Assembly (NCBI GenBank): GCA_028871455.1
Contig: JAGWNF010000021.1
Location: 1-49,587 of the forward strand
Origin: Alphaproteobacteria bacterium
Lineage (GTDB): Bacteria > Pseudomonadota > Alphaproteobacteria > ATCC43930 > CGMCC-115725
Length of the DNA stretch: 49,587 nucleotides
Reading direction: 5' to 3'
A program made the translations under genes and the position numbers. Positions 7,546 to 17,055 of this stretch are shown here, in pieces (position 1 is the stretch's first letter; each line of letters opens with the position of its first letter). The notes below the pieces were generated by a model, which was not told the DNA's origin, did no database searches, and saw nothing but the letters and a program-made list of their open reading frames with translations.

Positions 7546-8307
7546 CTACTCGGCAGCGAGCCCTGCCGACGAAAACTTGCCTCTGACGACAGCGTATTCA
7601 TCGAATCTCTGTCCCACGGTACCGGAGGGACCCGAGCACTGCGCGCCGAGATGCGAACCATAGTTCCGCAACAGGCTTTCGCGCGACATCCATACCTCGC
7701 GGCGCCGGCGTAGGAAGTGGTTGTATCTGATACTTGCCGGATTATAGGTCCAGAGAATCATCCAGAAGAGAATGTTTTCCCCGATGTCGTGCATCCGATC
7801 GTCAAGAGTCGTTGGTCGATGATCGTTGAACACGTCGAAGCCATAACGGTTGCCGAGGCGATCGAGCTGGCGCAGACCCTGGCGCAGTGAAAACGCGAAC
7901 CGGCCATGGATTGCCTTAACATCTGCTGCATCCGGATTGGCGCTAACATACGCGGCAAGTTCTGCGAGCGAAAGCTGCATGCCGCGCGAAACCCGGCGCG
8001 CCCATGCTACGGTGCAGCCGTGGCGCCCCATATGCGGCAGGTGTTCATTCCAGAGATGCAGCTCAAGAACCGGATCGTCCGGCTTGATTATTATTCCGTC
8101 GGATAACTTTGCGCGGGAATTTGACCGCACGAATTCAGCGCGAAGGATGCATTCTGGGTTCCGGCTGAACTCGAAAATGCCCAACCGATGACGGAGCGTT
8201 TGATCGAGCCGACCGATGGTGGATTTTGCAACGCGCACCAGCATCCGCGGCATGGTGCGATCCGCGTAGATCTGAGGGAATGTGACGTCTGGGCTTGCTA
8301 TGGCCAT
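7546..8307 (-). CDS. Conserved protein of unknown function, YkoP-like
   Basis: A 253-residue protein from ATG 8307, chosen because GGGAG lies eight bases upstream; a TTG at 8376 would add 23 poorly structured residues. Visible features are a basic helix near the N-terminus (RVAKSTIGRLDQTLRHRLG), a segment PDDPVLELHLWNEHLPHMG in the middle, and a C-terminal part RRRREVWMSRESLLRNYG. The 'LHLxNExLP' core and the final 'xSRxxLLxxYG' recall YkoP-like proteins and related unnamed alphaproteobacterial proteins, but I hold this family name loosely. No signal peptide or clear membrane segment is seen. A near-perfect FNR/FixK-like box (8423-8436) is centred about 122 bases upstream. Confidence 0.6.
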   Translation of the reverse strand: MAIASPDVTFPQIYADRTMPRMLVRVAKSTIGRLDQTLRHRLGIFEFSRNPECILRAEFVRSNSRAKLSDGIIIKPDDPVLELHLWNEHLPHMGRHGCTVAWARRVSRGMQLSLAELAAYVSANPDAADVKAIHGRFAFSLRQGLRQLDRLGNRYGFDVFNDHRPTTLDDRMHDIGENILFWMILWTYNPASIRYNHFLRRRREVWMSRESLLRNYGSHLGAQCSGPSGTVGQRFDEYAVVRGKFSSAGLAAE

Positions 8308-8422
8308 CCGCAATCTCCCGATATCGTCCAATAAACCCTCCCGACGACATCCAAATCCTCGATGCCCGCCTTTCAAGTCACTGTGGTGGCTGGTAGTAGA
8401 ACTAATGCGCAGTTGTAGGGCG

Positions 8423-8436
8423 TTGATCTAGGTCAA
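8423..8436. promoter_or_regulatory. FNR/FixK-like box
   Basis: TTGATCTAGGTCAA is a near-perfect TTGAT-N4-(A/G)TCAA palindrome. It is centred 122.5 bases upstream of ATG 8307 (minus strand), so it most likely serves the YkoP-like gene with a longer leader. Confidence 0.65.
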
Positions 8437-8729
8437 GTGCACAGCGCATTTTAGGCTGCAGCCGAATACTGCTATGTGCCCCTGGGCGTTTGGAGGCTGT
8501 GCTTGCCACAGCGGTTTCCGCCGCCCAGCGTCGGCTATCGATCAGCCTTGGCCACGAATCGGATCCGAGTTTTGCATCGCGGCCTGCGCCAGCGAATGGG
8601 CATCATAAGAAGTAAAGGGCCATCGAGCGCTCCGAGCGAGACGCGTGGTTTTACACAGTCGTAGTCGAAGTGATAGTCGAACCTGATCCTGAGCTCCGCC
8701 GCGGCTGGTGAAACTTCAGGCTCGACCAA

Positions 8730-8743
8730 TTGATTTGAGTCAA
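8730..8743. promoter_or_regulatory. FNR/FixK-like box upstream of the 8858 gene
   Basis: TTGATTTGAGTCAA keeps both half-sites of TTGAT-N4-GTCAA. It is centred 121.5 bases upstream of ATG 8858, almost the same distance as the 8423 box has to its own target on the other strand. Confidence 0.6.
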
Positions 8744-8857
8744 TGCACCATTCCGGTATCCGCCACAAATTTCTTGTGCAAGATATTGCCGGGTAACGCT
8801 TTCCAAACCGGAACAGAGGTCTTTGGCGGACCCCACTTGAGTGAAAGGGAACTCGGT

Positions 8858-9088
8858 ATGGGTGATCAGACATCCGGACGATCGGCTCGCCGATCCATCG
8901 ACGTTCAGGAGGTGGCGGCGCGGTTGGACCCGCTAATCGCCAGACTTCGACAGCGCGCAAACCATTGTCAGGAGATAGCCCAGCGTACGAATCTGAACGA
9001 GGTCTCTAAGGAATTGCTCGGTCTTGCCCGAGAATGCGAGGTCGATGCGGATCAGCTTGAGGCGATGCTGCTATTCGTCATTGAGTAG
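8858..9088 (+). CDS. Small helical protein of unknown function
   Basis: A 76-residue protein from ATG 8858, eight bases after an AAAGGGA ribosome-binding site. The sequence is mostly helix-forming: VAARLDPLIARLRQRANHC, then LNEVSKELLGLARECEV and DADQLEAMLLFVIE. It has two cysteines and no membrane segment or signal peptide. I do not recognise the family. The strong ribosome-binding site and the upstream FNR/FixK-like box (8730-8743) support a real gene. It precedes the CBS-domain gene on the same strand, but with a 234-base gap that holds its own box, so the two are probably separate transcription units. Confidence 0.65.
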   Translation: MGDQTSGRSARRSIDVQEVAARLDPLIARLRQRANHCQEIAQRTNLNEVSKELLGLARECEVDADQLEAMLLFVIE

Positions 9089-9227
9089 AAACTATCTCGG
9101 CGACGAAGCAGACCGAAGCACCCGAGAACGCATGCTGCGGTGGGCCGCAGTACGCCTTGGCACGGCGAGGATTTTCCGGATTACGAATATCTTGCCTCGC
9201 GACATGTTTGGCCGGGATGGGGCGTGC

Positions 9228-9241
9228 TTGATCTGTGTCAA
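9228..9241. promoter_or_regulatory. FNR/FixK-like box upstream of the CBS-domain gene
   Basis: TTGATCTGTGTCAA matches TTGAT-N4-GTCAA with both half-sites intact. Its centre lies 88.5 bases upstream of ATG 9323. Confidence 0.65.
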
Positions 9242-9322
9242 GGCGGGAAGGCCATGTAGCCCCAATAGTTTCATAGCAACTTCGGATAACGCCATCTGAA
9301 GATCGATCAGGGAGCGAAAGCT

Positions 9323-9817
9323 ATGTCTCGGCAACCCATGCGGCGCCACAAAATGCCGGGGGAACTCAGGGCATCGGACATCATGACCTCGCCCGCCGTC
9401 TACGTGATGCTCGAAACGCCTGTGGGCGAAATCGCAAGGGTTCTCCTTAAGCACCGCATAAAGGCGGTGCCGGTCGTCGGCAGCGGCGGTCGAATGGTCG
9501 GAATTGTCAGCGAAGGCGATTTGGTGCGCCACGCACCGTCAACCGGTAGGGCGCGGCGGTCGTGGTGGCTCGATATGATCGAGACAAACCCAGCCGTCGG
9601 CGGCGAGCTGCGCAATTACCTGGAATATCATGGACTGCGCGCGAAGGACGTCATGAGCGAGAATGTCGTGTTTGTCGAGGAGGACATGCCCGTCACAGTG
9701 ATCGCCGAGCTCTTGCAGCAAAAAGGGGTCAATCGTGTCCCAGTGCTGCGGGATGGACGACCCGTCGGCATACTCAGTCAAAGCGATCTGCTCGCTGCCC
9801 TTGTCCACTCGCATTGA
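9323..9817 (+). CDS. Tandem CBS-domain protein
   Basis: A 164-residue protein that is essentially one CBS pair (Bateman module). The first CBS runs from about DIMTSPAVYVMLETPVGEI to VPVVGSGGRMVGIVSEGDLV (residues 19-68). The second runs from DVMSENVVFVEEDMPVTVIA to RVPVLRDGRPVGILSQSDLL (about 109-160). A ~40-residue linker with RRSWWLDMIE lies between. CBS pairs bind adenine nucleotides and report energy state; stand-alone pairs are typical members of hypoxia and stress regulons. No catalytic domain is attached. ATG 9323 follows a GGGAG sequence at suitable distance. The FNR/FixK-like box at 9228-9241 suggests oxygen-responsive expression with uspA and the carbon-storage genes. Confidence 0.93.
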   Translation: MSRQPMRRHKMPGELRASDIMTSPAVYVMLETPVGEIARVLLKHRIKAVPVVGSGGRMVGIVSEGDLVRHAPSTGRARRSWWLDMIETNPAVGGELRNYLEYHGLRAKDVMSENVVFVEEDMPVTVIAELLQQKGVNRVPVLRDGRPVGILSQSDLLAALVHSH

Positions 9818-9912
9818 TTAGGGTCCGCTTTAGATTCTCGGCGGCACGCCTTCAGTGTCGTTGCATCGTGCTGTGCGTCAGGTCAAGTTTTTGCACCCGT
9901 TCCAAGCCTGTT

Positions 9913-11421
9913 CTAGCCTGCCGCGATTTCGTGTGCCGTATTGGTCTTGACAGCGTCGTCCGCCGCCATGGCATCGGAAACCAAGCCGCGATAGAGCGCG
10001 AGGTATCGGAGCGCTGAGTCCGCCCAGCCGAAATTCTGCGCCATGGCTTTCCGCTGGATTCTCCGCCAAACCAACGGCTGTCGATACAGAGCTAGAGCGT
10101 GCTTCAAGCAATCGAGCATCTCTGCCGCCGTTGGCTGCTCGAATGCGAAGCCGGTTGCCGTACCTTCGTTGAGGTTGGTCGCGCTGGCATCCACCACGGT
10201 ATCGGAGAGTCCGCCCGTGCTTCGCACGATTGGCAAGGTGCCATAGCGCATCGCGTAAAGCTGCGTCAGGCCGCAGGGCTCGAACCGTGCCGGATGGAGC
10301 AAAATATCGCCGCCGCCCAACAGGCGATGCGCCACCGGCTCTTCGTAGTTGTTGCGGGCAACGACCCAGCCGGCATGACCGTGCGCTGCCGAGTGGATTT
10401 CCCCTTCGAGATGCCGATCTCCGTCTCCCAGCAGAACGCACTGAGCCCCGCTCGCGACGATTTCCGGCAGCGCCGCCGCCACGACGTCTGCCATTTTTTG
10501 ATCGGTAATTCGACTCATGAAGACGACAAGTGGGATCCGCGGGTCAACCTCGAGGCCGAATTCCTCCTGGAGTGCTGCCTTGCAATCCTGTTTGCCGATA
10601 AGATTATGCGGATTGAAATTCGCCGGGAGATGGGCGTCTGTCGCCGGGTTCCAAACCCGATAGTCCGCGCCGTTCAGGATTCCGACGAGATCCGATGCTC
10701 GCGTTTGCAACAGCCCTTCCAGCCCGCAGCCGTATTCGGCGGTCAGAATCTGTTGGGCGTAGGTCGGGCTGACGGTCGTCAGCCGGTCGCTATAGCGTAT
10801 GCCCGCTTTGAGGAACGAGATTTTGCCATAGAACTCCAGCTCATCTGGGCCGACTCTATGGTCGGATAGGCCGAGTTCGGGATAAGCGGCGGCCGGAAAC
10901 AGGCCTTGAAACGCAAGGTTGTGCATCGTGAAGACGGTCGCTGGTCTTGGACCGCCCGCTCCGGCCAGCAGCGCCGGCGCCAGACCGGCGTGCCAATCAT
11001 TGGCATGGACGATATCGGCGCGCCACTCCGGTACCAGCTGGCCGAGCGACAGGCGAGCCACGACATGGTTGAACAGCGCGAAACGCTGCGCGTTATCGGG
11101 CCATTCTCTGCCAGCCTCGTTCTGATAAAGGCCCCCGGGGCGTCGAAATAATGCGGGACAGTCGACGAGCCAAATTGGCAGGCCCGAGTCAGGCGTACGT
11201 CCGGAGATCAGCCGCACCGCGCCGGTGCCGATGAGATTCGGGAATTCGGCCGCTACGACTTTGTTCGCGGCTGATTGCATCGCCTTCGGATAGCCCGGAA
11301 GCACCAAGTGGACCTCGACGCCAAGCGCCGCCAGGGCCCGCGGCAGCGCTGCGCTCACATCCGCCAGCCCCCCGGTCTTCGCGAGAGGATAGATTTCGGA
11401 AGATACGAAGAGGACACGCAT
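9913..11421 (-). CDS. glgA: Glycogen (starch) synthase, ADP-glucose type
   Basis: GT5 glucosyltransferase that extends alpha-1,4-glucan chains from ADP-glucose in the cytoplasm. The 502 residues cover the whole enzyme. The N-terminus MRVLFVSSEIYPLAKTGGLA carries the KTGGL ADP-glucose-binding loop (residues 15-19). VHANDWHAGLAP and TMHNLAFQG are conserved, and the C-terminal half has FMSRITDQK, the catalytic region ARFEPCGLTQLYAMRYG and STGGLSDTV. No glgC (ADP-glucose pyrophosphorylase) or glgB (branching enzyme) is in the window, so ADP-glucose must come from elsewhere. The box TTGATCCAGATCAT (11519-11532) lies about 104 bases upstream. The neighbours GlgX and alpha-glucan phosphorylase break down the same polymer. 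Confidence 0.97.
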   Translation of the reverse strand: MRVLFVSSEIYPLAKTGGLADVSAALPRALAALGVEVHLVLPGYPKAMQSAANKVVAAEFPNLIGTGAVRLISGRTPDSGLPIWLVDCPALFRRPGGLYQNEAGREWPDNAQRFALFNHVVARLSLGQLVPEWRADIVHANDWHAGLAPALLAGAGGPRPATVFTMHNLAFQGLFPAAAYPELGLSDHRVGPDELEFYGKISFLKAGIRYSDRLTTVSPTYAQQILTAEYGCGLEGLLQTRASDLVGILNGADYRVWNPATDAHLPANFNPHNLIGKQDCKAALQEEFGLEVDPRIPLVVFMSRITDQKMADVVAAALPEIVASGAQCVLLGDGDRHLEGEIHSAAHGHAGWVVARNNYEEPVAHRLLGGGDILLHPARFEPCGLTQLYAMRYGTLPIVRSTGGLSDTVVDASATNLNEGTATGFAFEQPTAAEMLDCLKHALALYRQPLVWRRIQRKAMAQNFGWADSALRYLALYRGLVSDAMAADDAVKTNTAHEIAAG

Positions 11422-11518
11422 CGGCGGCTCCTACCTTTTTTGCTTTCGGCACCGGACGGAGCGATGGGGTTTCACCGCCCTTGCAGACGCAGAGTCCATT
11501 GGTCAGACCAACGTCGCA

Positions 11519-11532
11519 TTGATCCAGATCAT
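11519..11532. promoter_or_regulatory. FNR/FixK-like box upstream of glgA
   Basis: TTGATCCAGATCAT matches TTGAT-N4-ATCAA at 9 of 10 positions. Its centre is 104.5 bases from the glgA start on the minus strand. It lies just before, and in frame with, the FtsH-like remnant on the plus strand. Confidence 0.6.
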
Positions 11533-11539
11533 CGTTAGT

Positions 11540-11698
11540 TCGGAACCGAACACATCCGAAGCCGCGCATCTTGTCCACGCGCTCGCCAAGGGCCTGCTCG
11601 AATTCGAGACGCTGACGGCCGACGAGATCCGCCGCGTCATCCACAGTGAGAAGATCGTGCGCGACACGGGGCTACGGCAGCCAGCTGGACTGCGTTAG
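11540..11698 (+). pseudogene. Possible remnant of an FtsH-type protease C-terminus
   Basis: In the frame ending at TAG 11696-11698 the translation contains LVHALAKGLLEFETLTADEI followed by RRVI. This resembles the last helix of FtsH/HflB (LxxLAxALLEYETLxGxEIxxLI), which follows the protease domain. No AAA+ or HExxH motif precedes it: the open frame upstream reads unrelated sequence. Only ~40 codons are left, so I read it as a scar of a lost ftsH-like gene. The match is short and could be chance. Confidence 0.4.
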
Positions 11699-11771
11699 CG
11701 GCTTATTCGATTGGGCAGTATCCTGAAAAAAACGCCGAGTCGAAGCCTTCGCGACCTTTTCGAACGCACGG

Positions 11772-11942
11772 CTAGTACATATTGTCTACCCGTTCGCCGA
11801 GCTTCGCGATTTCCTTTCGATATCTGAATCCGCGGAGATCGAGTTCAGCTGCGACCGCTCTCGCTAACCCCTGGATAAACAAAGGCTCCTGCAATTTTTT
11901 GACCACGCTCGCGGCAATGCGCTCGACTTCGGCCTCGTCCAT
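11772..11942 (-). CDS. 56-residue helical protein of unknown function
   Basis: The start is ATG 11942, preceded by a textbook GAGGAGG ribosome-binding site four bases away; this outweighs the longer frame to 12002. The protein is charged and helical: EAEVERIAASVVKKLQEPLF, then IQGLARAVAAELDLRGF, ending in LGERVDNMY. It has no cysteine, signal peptide or membrane segment, and I do not recognise the family. A box-like palindrome (12002-12015) centred 66.5 bases upstream gives it the same promoter layout as the 6393 gene, uspA and PEP synthase, so it may be a small member of the same regulon. Confidence 0.6.
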   Translation of the reverse strand: MDEAEVERIAASVVKKLQEPLFIQGLARAVAAELDLRGFRYRKEIAKLGERVDNMY

Positions 11943-12001
11943 GGCGCCCTCCTCAGGGAACAATAGGGCCGATATGGTCGATGCCACTGCCGCGCAACGC
12001 A

Positions 12002-12015
12002 TTGATCTAGCGCAA
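12002..12015. promoter_or_regulatory. Imperfect FNR/FixK-like box
   Basis: TTGATCTAGCGCAA has a perfect left half and a right half with two mismatches. It is centred 66.5 bases before ATG 11942 (minus strand) and about 228 bases before glgX on the plus strand, so it may serve the 56-residue protein and possibly glgX. Confidence 0.45.
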
Positions 12016-12236
12016 TACGCCCCCGGTCATCGCGTTCCATTGTGATTTCGACTATTGGCGGAAGGCTCGTCATCGGGGTGAGGCAGCTGCCGGCGAATGC
12101 AGTTAGGTGGAGACGATGAGTTGTTGGAGTCTTTGAGGGCTCCCCACACGATATGGGATGAGTGCGTCATCGTCGTTTAGCGAAGCATTTCGGCGACCCT
12201 TGTCGCTCCGACCCCTGAACTCCTGATGGACCGAAC

Positions 12237-14405
12237 GTGACAAGTGCACGCCCAACTTGTGTTTGGCCAGGGGACCCTTTTCCACTTGGCGCTAAATGGA
12301 ACGGCAGGGGCGTCAATTTCGCGCTCTTCTCGCAGAATGCCGAGCGGGTCGAGCTTTGTCTTTTCGATCTATCCGGCGAACGCGAGGTCAACCGGATCGA
12401 ATTACCGGAATACACAGACGATGTATGGCACGGATACGTGCCGGAAATCGCGCCAGGCCAGCTTTATGGGTACCGCGTCTACGGACGGTATGCGCCAGAC
12501 CGCGGCCATCGGTTCAATCACCACAAGCTGCTGATCGATCCCTATGCCCGAATGCTCAGCGGGCGGTTTCAGTGGAACGACGCCATATTCGGTTATGAGG
12601 TCGGAAAAGACCCGCTGTCGTTCGACACACGCGACAGCGCTCCGTTCGTTCCAAAATGTCGCGTGATCGATCCCACCTTCGACTGGCTAGGCGACCAGCG
12701 ACCGCGTCGTTCTTGGTACGAGACCGTAATCTATGAGCTCAATGTACGAGGCTTTACGATGCGACACCCGGAGGTTTCCGAGACGCTCCGCGGTCGCTTT
12801 GCCGGACTCGCGGAGCCGGCGGTTATCCGCTATCTGCGCGGACTCGGCGTCACGACTGTCGAGATCATGCCCGTACAGGCCTTCATCGACGAGTTGCCGC
12901 TTGTCGAGCGCGGCCTGCGAAACTTCTGGGGCTATAACCCGCTCACCTTCTTCGCGCCCGAAACCCGCTACCTGGCCGCACCGAACCTGGACGAGCTGAG
13001 GACCATGGTTCGTCGGTTTCACGATGCCGGCATCGAAGTGCTGCTCGATATGGTCTTCAATCACACGGCGGAAGGTGGCGCACTCGGGCCGACTCTAAGT
13101 TTCCGTGGGATCGACAACGCCAGCTACTATCGCCTCGATCCCGACGATCTGCGCCACTATCGCGACCTGACCGGCTGCGAAAACACTGTCGACCTACATC
13201 ACCCGCGCGTCACGCAGTTGGTCTTGGACGCGATGCGGTATTGGGTTGAGGAAATCCACATCGATGGTCTCCGCATCGATCTCGCCGCCGCTCTCGCCCG
13301 CGGGGCCGACGAGACATTCGATCGGCATTCGGGCTTTCTTGACGCCATTCTGCAAGATCCGGTGCTCGCCAAAGTCAAGCTTATCGCCGAGCCGTGGGAC
13401 ATGGGCGACCGGGGCTACCGTCTCGGACAGTTTCCACCAGGCTGGGCCGAGTGGAATGATCGCTATCGCGATGTCGTGCGACGATTCTGGCGCGGCGATG
13501 ATGGCATGGTTGCCGAGCTTGCGTCGCGATTGAGCGGGTCACGCGATATTTTCGAGGAACGCGGCCGGCGGCCATGGGCCAGCGTCAATTACATCACCTC
13601 ACATGACGGTTTTACGCTCGAAGACCTCGTCAGCTTTCGCGAAAAGCATAACGACGCGAACGGACAGGGCAATCATGACGGCCGCGCCGAAAATTATAGC
13701 GCCAACTACGGCATCGAAGGCCCGACGGTCGATGCCGGAATATGCAAGCTACGCCGCCGGCAAAAGCGCAATATGTTGGCGACCCTGCTTCTGTCGGTGG
13801 GGACGCCGATGCTCCTCGCGGGCGATGAAATCGGCCGTAGCCAGAAGGGCAACAACAACGCCTATTGTCAGGACACCGAGATCAGCTGGATCGACTGGTC
13901 ACTTTTCGACAAAGAAGAGGAGCGCGAGCTTCGGGACTTCGTGCGCGCGCTTATTCGACTGCGCTCGGGACACGTCGTCTTCCGGCGCCGTCATTTCTTT
14001 CATGGCCAAGCGATTCCTGGCGCCGCGGTCAAAGATATCGTCTGGCTGGGACCCAGCGGCGTCGAGAAAAACGACCAGGATTGGCGTGATCCGCATAGCC
14101 GATTTTTGAGCTATGTCGTGAGCGGTCAGGCCGGCACCAAGCACCGCTCGGTTTCCGGCGAACCGGAGCATGACGGTACTTTCCTCGTAATCCTCAACGC
14201 GGACGACAAAACGGTGCGTTATCCGCTGCCAAGCCCCTCGCCTGCCGGTCCATGGATGCGCCTCATCGATACCGCGAACGAACCGAGCACCGGAGACGAG
14301 GGTTCTTTCGCGGCGGACTCTTTCTACGCCGTGGCGCCGATGTCTTTCGTCATGTTCTGCTGTCGCCTCCGCGCAAGCTCAGTGCAGCCAGGCTCTGGAG
14401 CGTGA
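12237..14405 (+). CDS. glgX: Glycogen debranching enzyme (GlgX-type, GH13 isoamylase family)
   Basis: Hydrolyses alpha-1,6 branches of phosphorylase-trimmed glycogen. The 722 residues hold an N-terminal CBM48-like domain ([20 protein letters not shown] to [18 protein letters not shown]), the GH13 TIM barrel and a C-terminal beta domain. Catalytic residues are visible: nucleophile Asp348 in IDGLRIDLA, acid Glu385 in LIAEPWD, and Asp457 in [12 protein letters not shown]. The isoamylase-type blocks [21 protein letters not shown] and [20 protein letters not shown] are also present. The start is GTG 12237 with a poor ribosome-binding site; no better upstream start is seen. It converges with glgP (118-base gap). 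Together with glgP it releases glucose-1-phosphate from glycogen, complementing glgA. Confidence 0.96.
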   Translation: MTSARPTCVWPGDPFPLGAKWNGRGVNFALFSQNAERVELCLFDLSGEREVNRIELPEYTDDVWHGYVPEIAPGQLYGYRVYGRYAPDRGHRFNHHKLLIDPYARMLSGRFQWNDAIFGYEVGKDPLSFDTRDSAPFVPKCRVIDPTFDWLGDQRPRRSWYETVIYELNVRGFTMRHPEVSETLRGRFAGLAEPAVIRYLRGLGVTTVEIMPVQAFIDELPLVERGLRNFWGYNPLTFFAPETRYLAAPNLDELRTMVRRFHDAGIEVLLDMVFNHTAEGGALGPTLSFRGIDNASYYRLDPDDLRHYRDLTGCENTVDLHHPRVTQLVLDAMRYWVEEIHIDGLRIDLAAALARGADETFDRHSGFLDAILQDPVLAKVKLIAEPWDMGDRGYRLGQFPPGWAEWNDRYRDVVRRFWRGDDGMVAELASRLSGSRDIFEERGRRPWASVNYITSHDGFTLEDLVSFREKHNDANGQGNHDGRAENYSANYGIEGPTVDAGICKLRRRQKRNMLATLLLSVGTPMLLAGDEIGRSQKGNNNAYCQDTEISWIDWSLFDKEEERELRDFVRALIRLRSGHVVFRRRHFFHGQAIPGAAVKDIVWLGPSGVEKNDQDWRDPHSRFLSYVVSGQAGTKHRSVSGEPEHDGTFLVILNADDKTVRYPLPSPSPAGPWMRLIDTANEPSTGDEGSFAADSFYAVAPMSFVMFCCRLRASSVQPGSGA

Positions 14406-14523
14406 GAACGCCGGTGCCGGCGAAGCAGGTGCCGAGACTCCCGCGGTGGTGACGTTTTCGGAAATGTGCGACTCTGGTTCCAAATCAAAGCCGCTGGGGG
14501 CAAGACGTTGCCCGCGCGTGACA

Positions 14524-17046
14524 TTAATTCTGCCAAAGGATGAGGGATACTTCGGTCGGCACCAGCACACCAGGGTGTGTGGGAACGATACGAGCGGTGA
14601 AATCATCCGCAGGGCGGTCGCTCTCCACCAACCCTGAATAGATGTAGCCATTTGCGGCGCCAGCGATGCCCTCGCCGCGCGCAAGCGCGATGACCTCTGG
14701 CTCCCTGTCTTCGCGCGGGTCGGCATAAAGCTCGACTCGGATGTCTTCGGCATTCATTTCGCCGAGATAGACCGGAACTGCGAAGCGCCAGGTGTTGCCG
14801 GCCTGCATGACGCTCGACGGACCGAGATGTAGACCGTTCCAGTTCCTGCGGACGCGTCTCTCCCATGAGGCCATTCGTTTCGCCATATTGACGTGATCAG
14901 TCAGTCGTTCCCGTAACGTCCGCGCGGCCGGTAAATAGGCTTTGGTCAGATACTCCTGAACGACTCTCGTGCTGCTGTAAGCCGGCGTCAGAGTCGCCAT
15001 GCTGGCGCGCATGCGGGCAACCCACCTGCGTGGAATGCCGGTGCGGTCCCGAGAATAGAATTCTGGAATGACCTGGCGTTCGAGGACGGTATAGAGCTCG
15101 TCGGCTTCCCTCTCATCGGCGTCCTTTGCGCCAGCGACGTCCGACCGATCACCGATCGCCCAGCCTAGTTTCGGTTCGTAAGCCTCCTCCCACCAACCAT
15201 CGAGCTCGGACAAATTGAGGCCGCCATTGACCAGGACTTTCATACCGCTCGTGCCGCAGGCTTCCCACGGCCGACGCGGCGTGTTGATCCACACGTCGAC
15301 ACCCTGCACCATTTCTTGCGCGAGCGATATATCGTAATCCTCCAGAAAGACCACGTGGCGCCGGAATTCAGGGCGGCGCGCGCACTCAATCCATTCTTTT
15401 ATCATTTCTATGCCTTGCCGATCGTCGGGATGCGCCTTGCCAGCAACGAGGAGCTGTGCGGGTTGCGACGGATTGGTGAGAAGCCGTTTCAGCCGGTCGA
15501 CGTCGCGCAGCAACAAGTTCGGCCGTTTATAGCCCGTGAATCGTCGCGCGAAGCCGAGCGTGAGGATATTGGGATCGAGCACGCCCTCGGCCTGTCTCAC
15601 GATTTCGGGCGCGAGACCCCTCCAACTCAGATGACCTTTTAGCCGTTCGCGCACGCTGCTCACCAGCGCCTGACGCGTCACGCCGCGCAATGCCCAGAGA
15701 GCTTCGTCCGAGAGCGCTGTAATTGATGCGCCTAGATTGTCAGGCATACGGCGCCAGCGATCCTTGCCGCAGCATCCGGTCCAGATTTCATCGGCCTGCT
15801 GCGAATCCCACGACGGCACATGCACGCCATTGGTAACGTGATCCACTGGCACCTGCGGCTCAGGCCAGCGCGGATATAATTGTTGAAAAATTCGCCGGCT
15901 GACGGCGCAGTGTCGCCGGCTGACGCCAAAAGCAAGCAGGGAACCTCGTAACGCGAGATACGCCACGTTGACGGGTTCGTCTACATCATCGGCGTTGGCG
16001 CGCCCAAACCGCAATAGTTCGGGCAATGTAATCCCCATTCCGTGGAGCAGATCGGCGATTGGCGTAAGATACTTGGTGATTAGTTTGGGAGGATAGCGGT
16101 CGAAGCCTGCCGGTACTGCCGTGTGGGTGGTGAAGATGTTGCCGGCGCGGGTCGCCCACAGACCCTCCCAGAAGCTAACACCCGACCGCTGGGCAAACGA
16201 TCGCGCCCGTTCAAATACCGCAAGAGCAGCATGCCCCTCGTTAAGATGGCAGACCTCGACGTTCGGCTCCAAGCGCTCAATCAGTCGCCAACCGCCGATT
16301 CCGAGAACGACCTCTTGGAGAAAGCGCATCTCGGCGCCGCCTCCATAGAGCTTGCCGGTGATGCCCCGATCGACGGGGCTATTGAAAGGATCGTTGCTGT
16401 CGAGGAGATAGAGCGCGGTGCGTCCGACGAGCGCACGCCAGACGCGCAACCAAAGCATACGTCCCGGTAACTCTATGCCGATGCGAACCCAAGTCCCGTC
16501 TTTGCCTAGGACAGGTTCGACTGGCATCGTAGTTGGTTCATTATAGGGGTAGGCTTCTTGTTGCCATCCCGCAGCGTCGATCATCTGCCGGAAATAGCCT
16601 TCCTGGTAAAGGAGACCGATCCCGATGATGGGGACGCCGAGATCGCTTGCCGTCTTGAGCAGATCCCCGGCCAGGATTCCGAGTCCGCCCGCGTAAAGCG
16701 GTAGCGCTTCCGTCAGGCCGAATTCCATGCTGAACAGTGCAACACCGCCGAGCGTCGCGCCGCTTTCCGATTTAAACCAACATGGACTATTGAGATAAGC
16801 GCGCCGCGCTTCGACAACCCGCCTCAGTTCGCCGACAAAATTGACGTTAGCGGCAAGTTCACGCAAGCGACCTTCCGACAGATTCTGAAGAATGACCCAC
16901 GGATTGCGGCTTTGCTTCCATTGGGTTGCGTCAACGTTCTGCCAGAGGGAATCTGCCTCGTGACACCAAGACCATCGAAGATCGAGCGCCAAGTCCCACA
17001 GCGGCGATAGCTCGACCGGAATGTTGCGCGCCAAATAGGGCGGCAT
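14524..17046 (-). CDS. glgP: Alpha-glucan (glycogen/maltodextrin) phosphorylase with DUF3417 N-terminus
   Basis: A PLP-dependent GT35-type phosphorylase that cleaves alpha-1,4-glucans with phosphate to give glucose-1-phosphate. The 840 residues start with a DUF3417-like domain (NIPVELSPLWDLALDLRWSW, residues ~8-27), typical of the bacterial/archaeal alpha-glucan phosphorylase branch. It continues with the catalytic block FSMEFGLTEALPLYAGGLGI. The cofactor site is EACGTSGMK with the PLP lysine at Lys603, followed by VLVNGGLNLSELDGWW. CHLNEGHAA is the conserved His/Glu segment. The gene starts only 9 bases after the PEP synthase stop, so it is the second gene of a pps-glgP operon and inherits the perfect anaerobox at 19559. 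This couples glycogen breakdown to the PEP/pyruvate node. Confidence 0.96.
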   Translation of the reverse strand: MPPYLARNIPVELSPLWDLALDLRWSWCHEADSLWQNVDATQWKQSRNPWVILQNLSEGRLRELAANVNFVGELRRVVEARRAYLNSPCWFKSESGATLGGVALFSMEFGLTEALPLYAGGLGILAGDLLKTASDLGVPIIGIGLLYQEGYFRQMIDAAGWQQEAYPYNEPTTMPVEPVLGKDGTWVRIGIELPGRMLWLRVWRALVGRTALYLLDSNDPFNSPVDRGITGKLYGGGAEMRFLQEVVLGIGGWRLIERLEPNVEVCHLNEGHAALAVFERARSFAQRSGVSFWEGLWATRAGNIFTTHTAVPAGFDRYPPKLITKYLTPIADLLHGMGITLPELLRFGRANADDVDEPVNVAYLALRGSLLAFGVSRRHCAVSRRIFQQLYPRWPEPQVPVDHVTNGVHVPSWDSQQADEIWTGCCGKDRWRRMPDNLGASITALSDEALWALRGVTRQALVSSVRERLKGHLSWRGLAPEIVRQAEGVLDPNILTLGFARRFTGYKRPNLLLRDVDRLKRLLTNPSQPAQLLVAGKAHPDDRQGIEMIKEWIECARRPEFRRHVVFLEDYDISLAQEMVQGVDVWINTPRRPWEACGTSGMKVLVNGGLNLSELDGWWEEAYEPKLGWAIGDRSDVAGAKDADEREADELYTVLERQVIPEFYSRDRTGIPRRWVARMRASMATLTPAYSSTRVVQEYLTKAYLPAARTLRERLTDHVNMAKRMASWERRVRRNWNGLHLGPSSVMQAGNTWRFAVPVYLGEMNAEDIRVELYADPREDREPEVIALARGEGIAGAANGYIYSGLVESDRPADDFTARIVPTHPGVLVPTEVSLILWQN

Positions 17047-17055
17047 GATCGCTAT

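Larger units (their letters stand above)
8308..8857. other. 550-bp divergent intergenic region with two anaerobox-like sites
   Basis: It separates the minus-strand YkoP-like gene from the small plus-strand gene at 8858. It holds the boxes at 8423 and 8730. The bases between show short open frames on both strands without recognisable domains or good ribosome-binding sites, so I call none of them. Confidence 0.5.
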
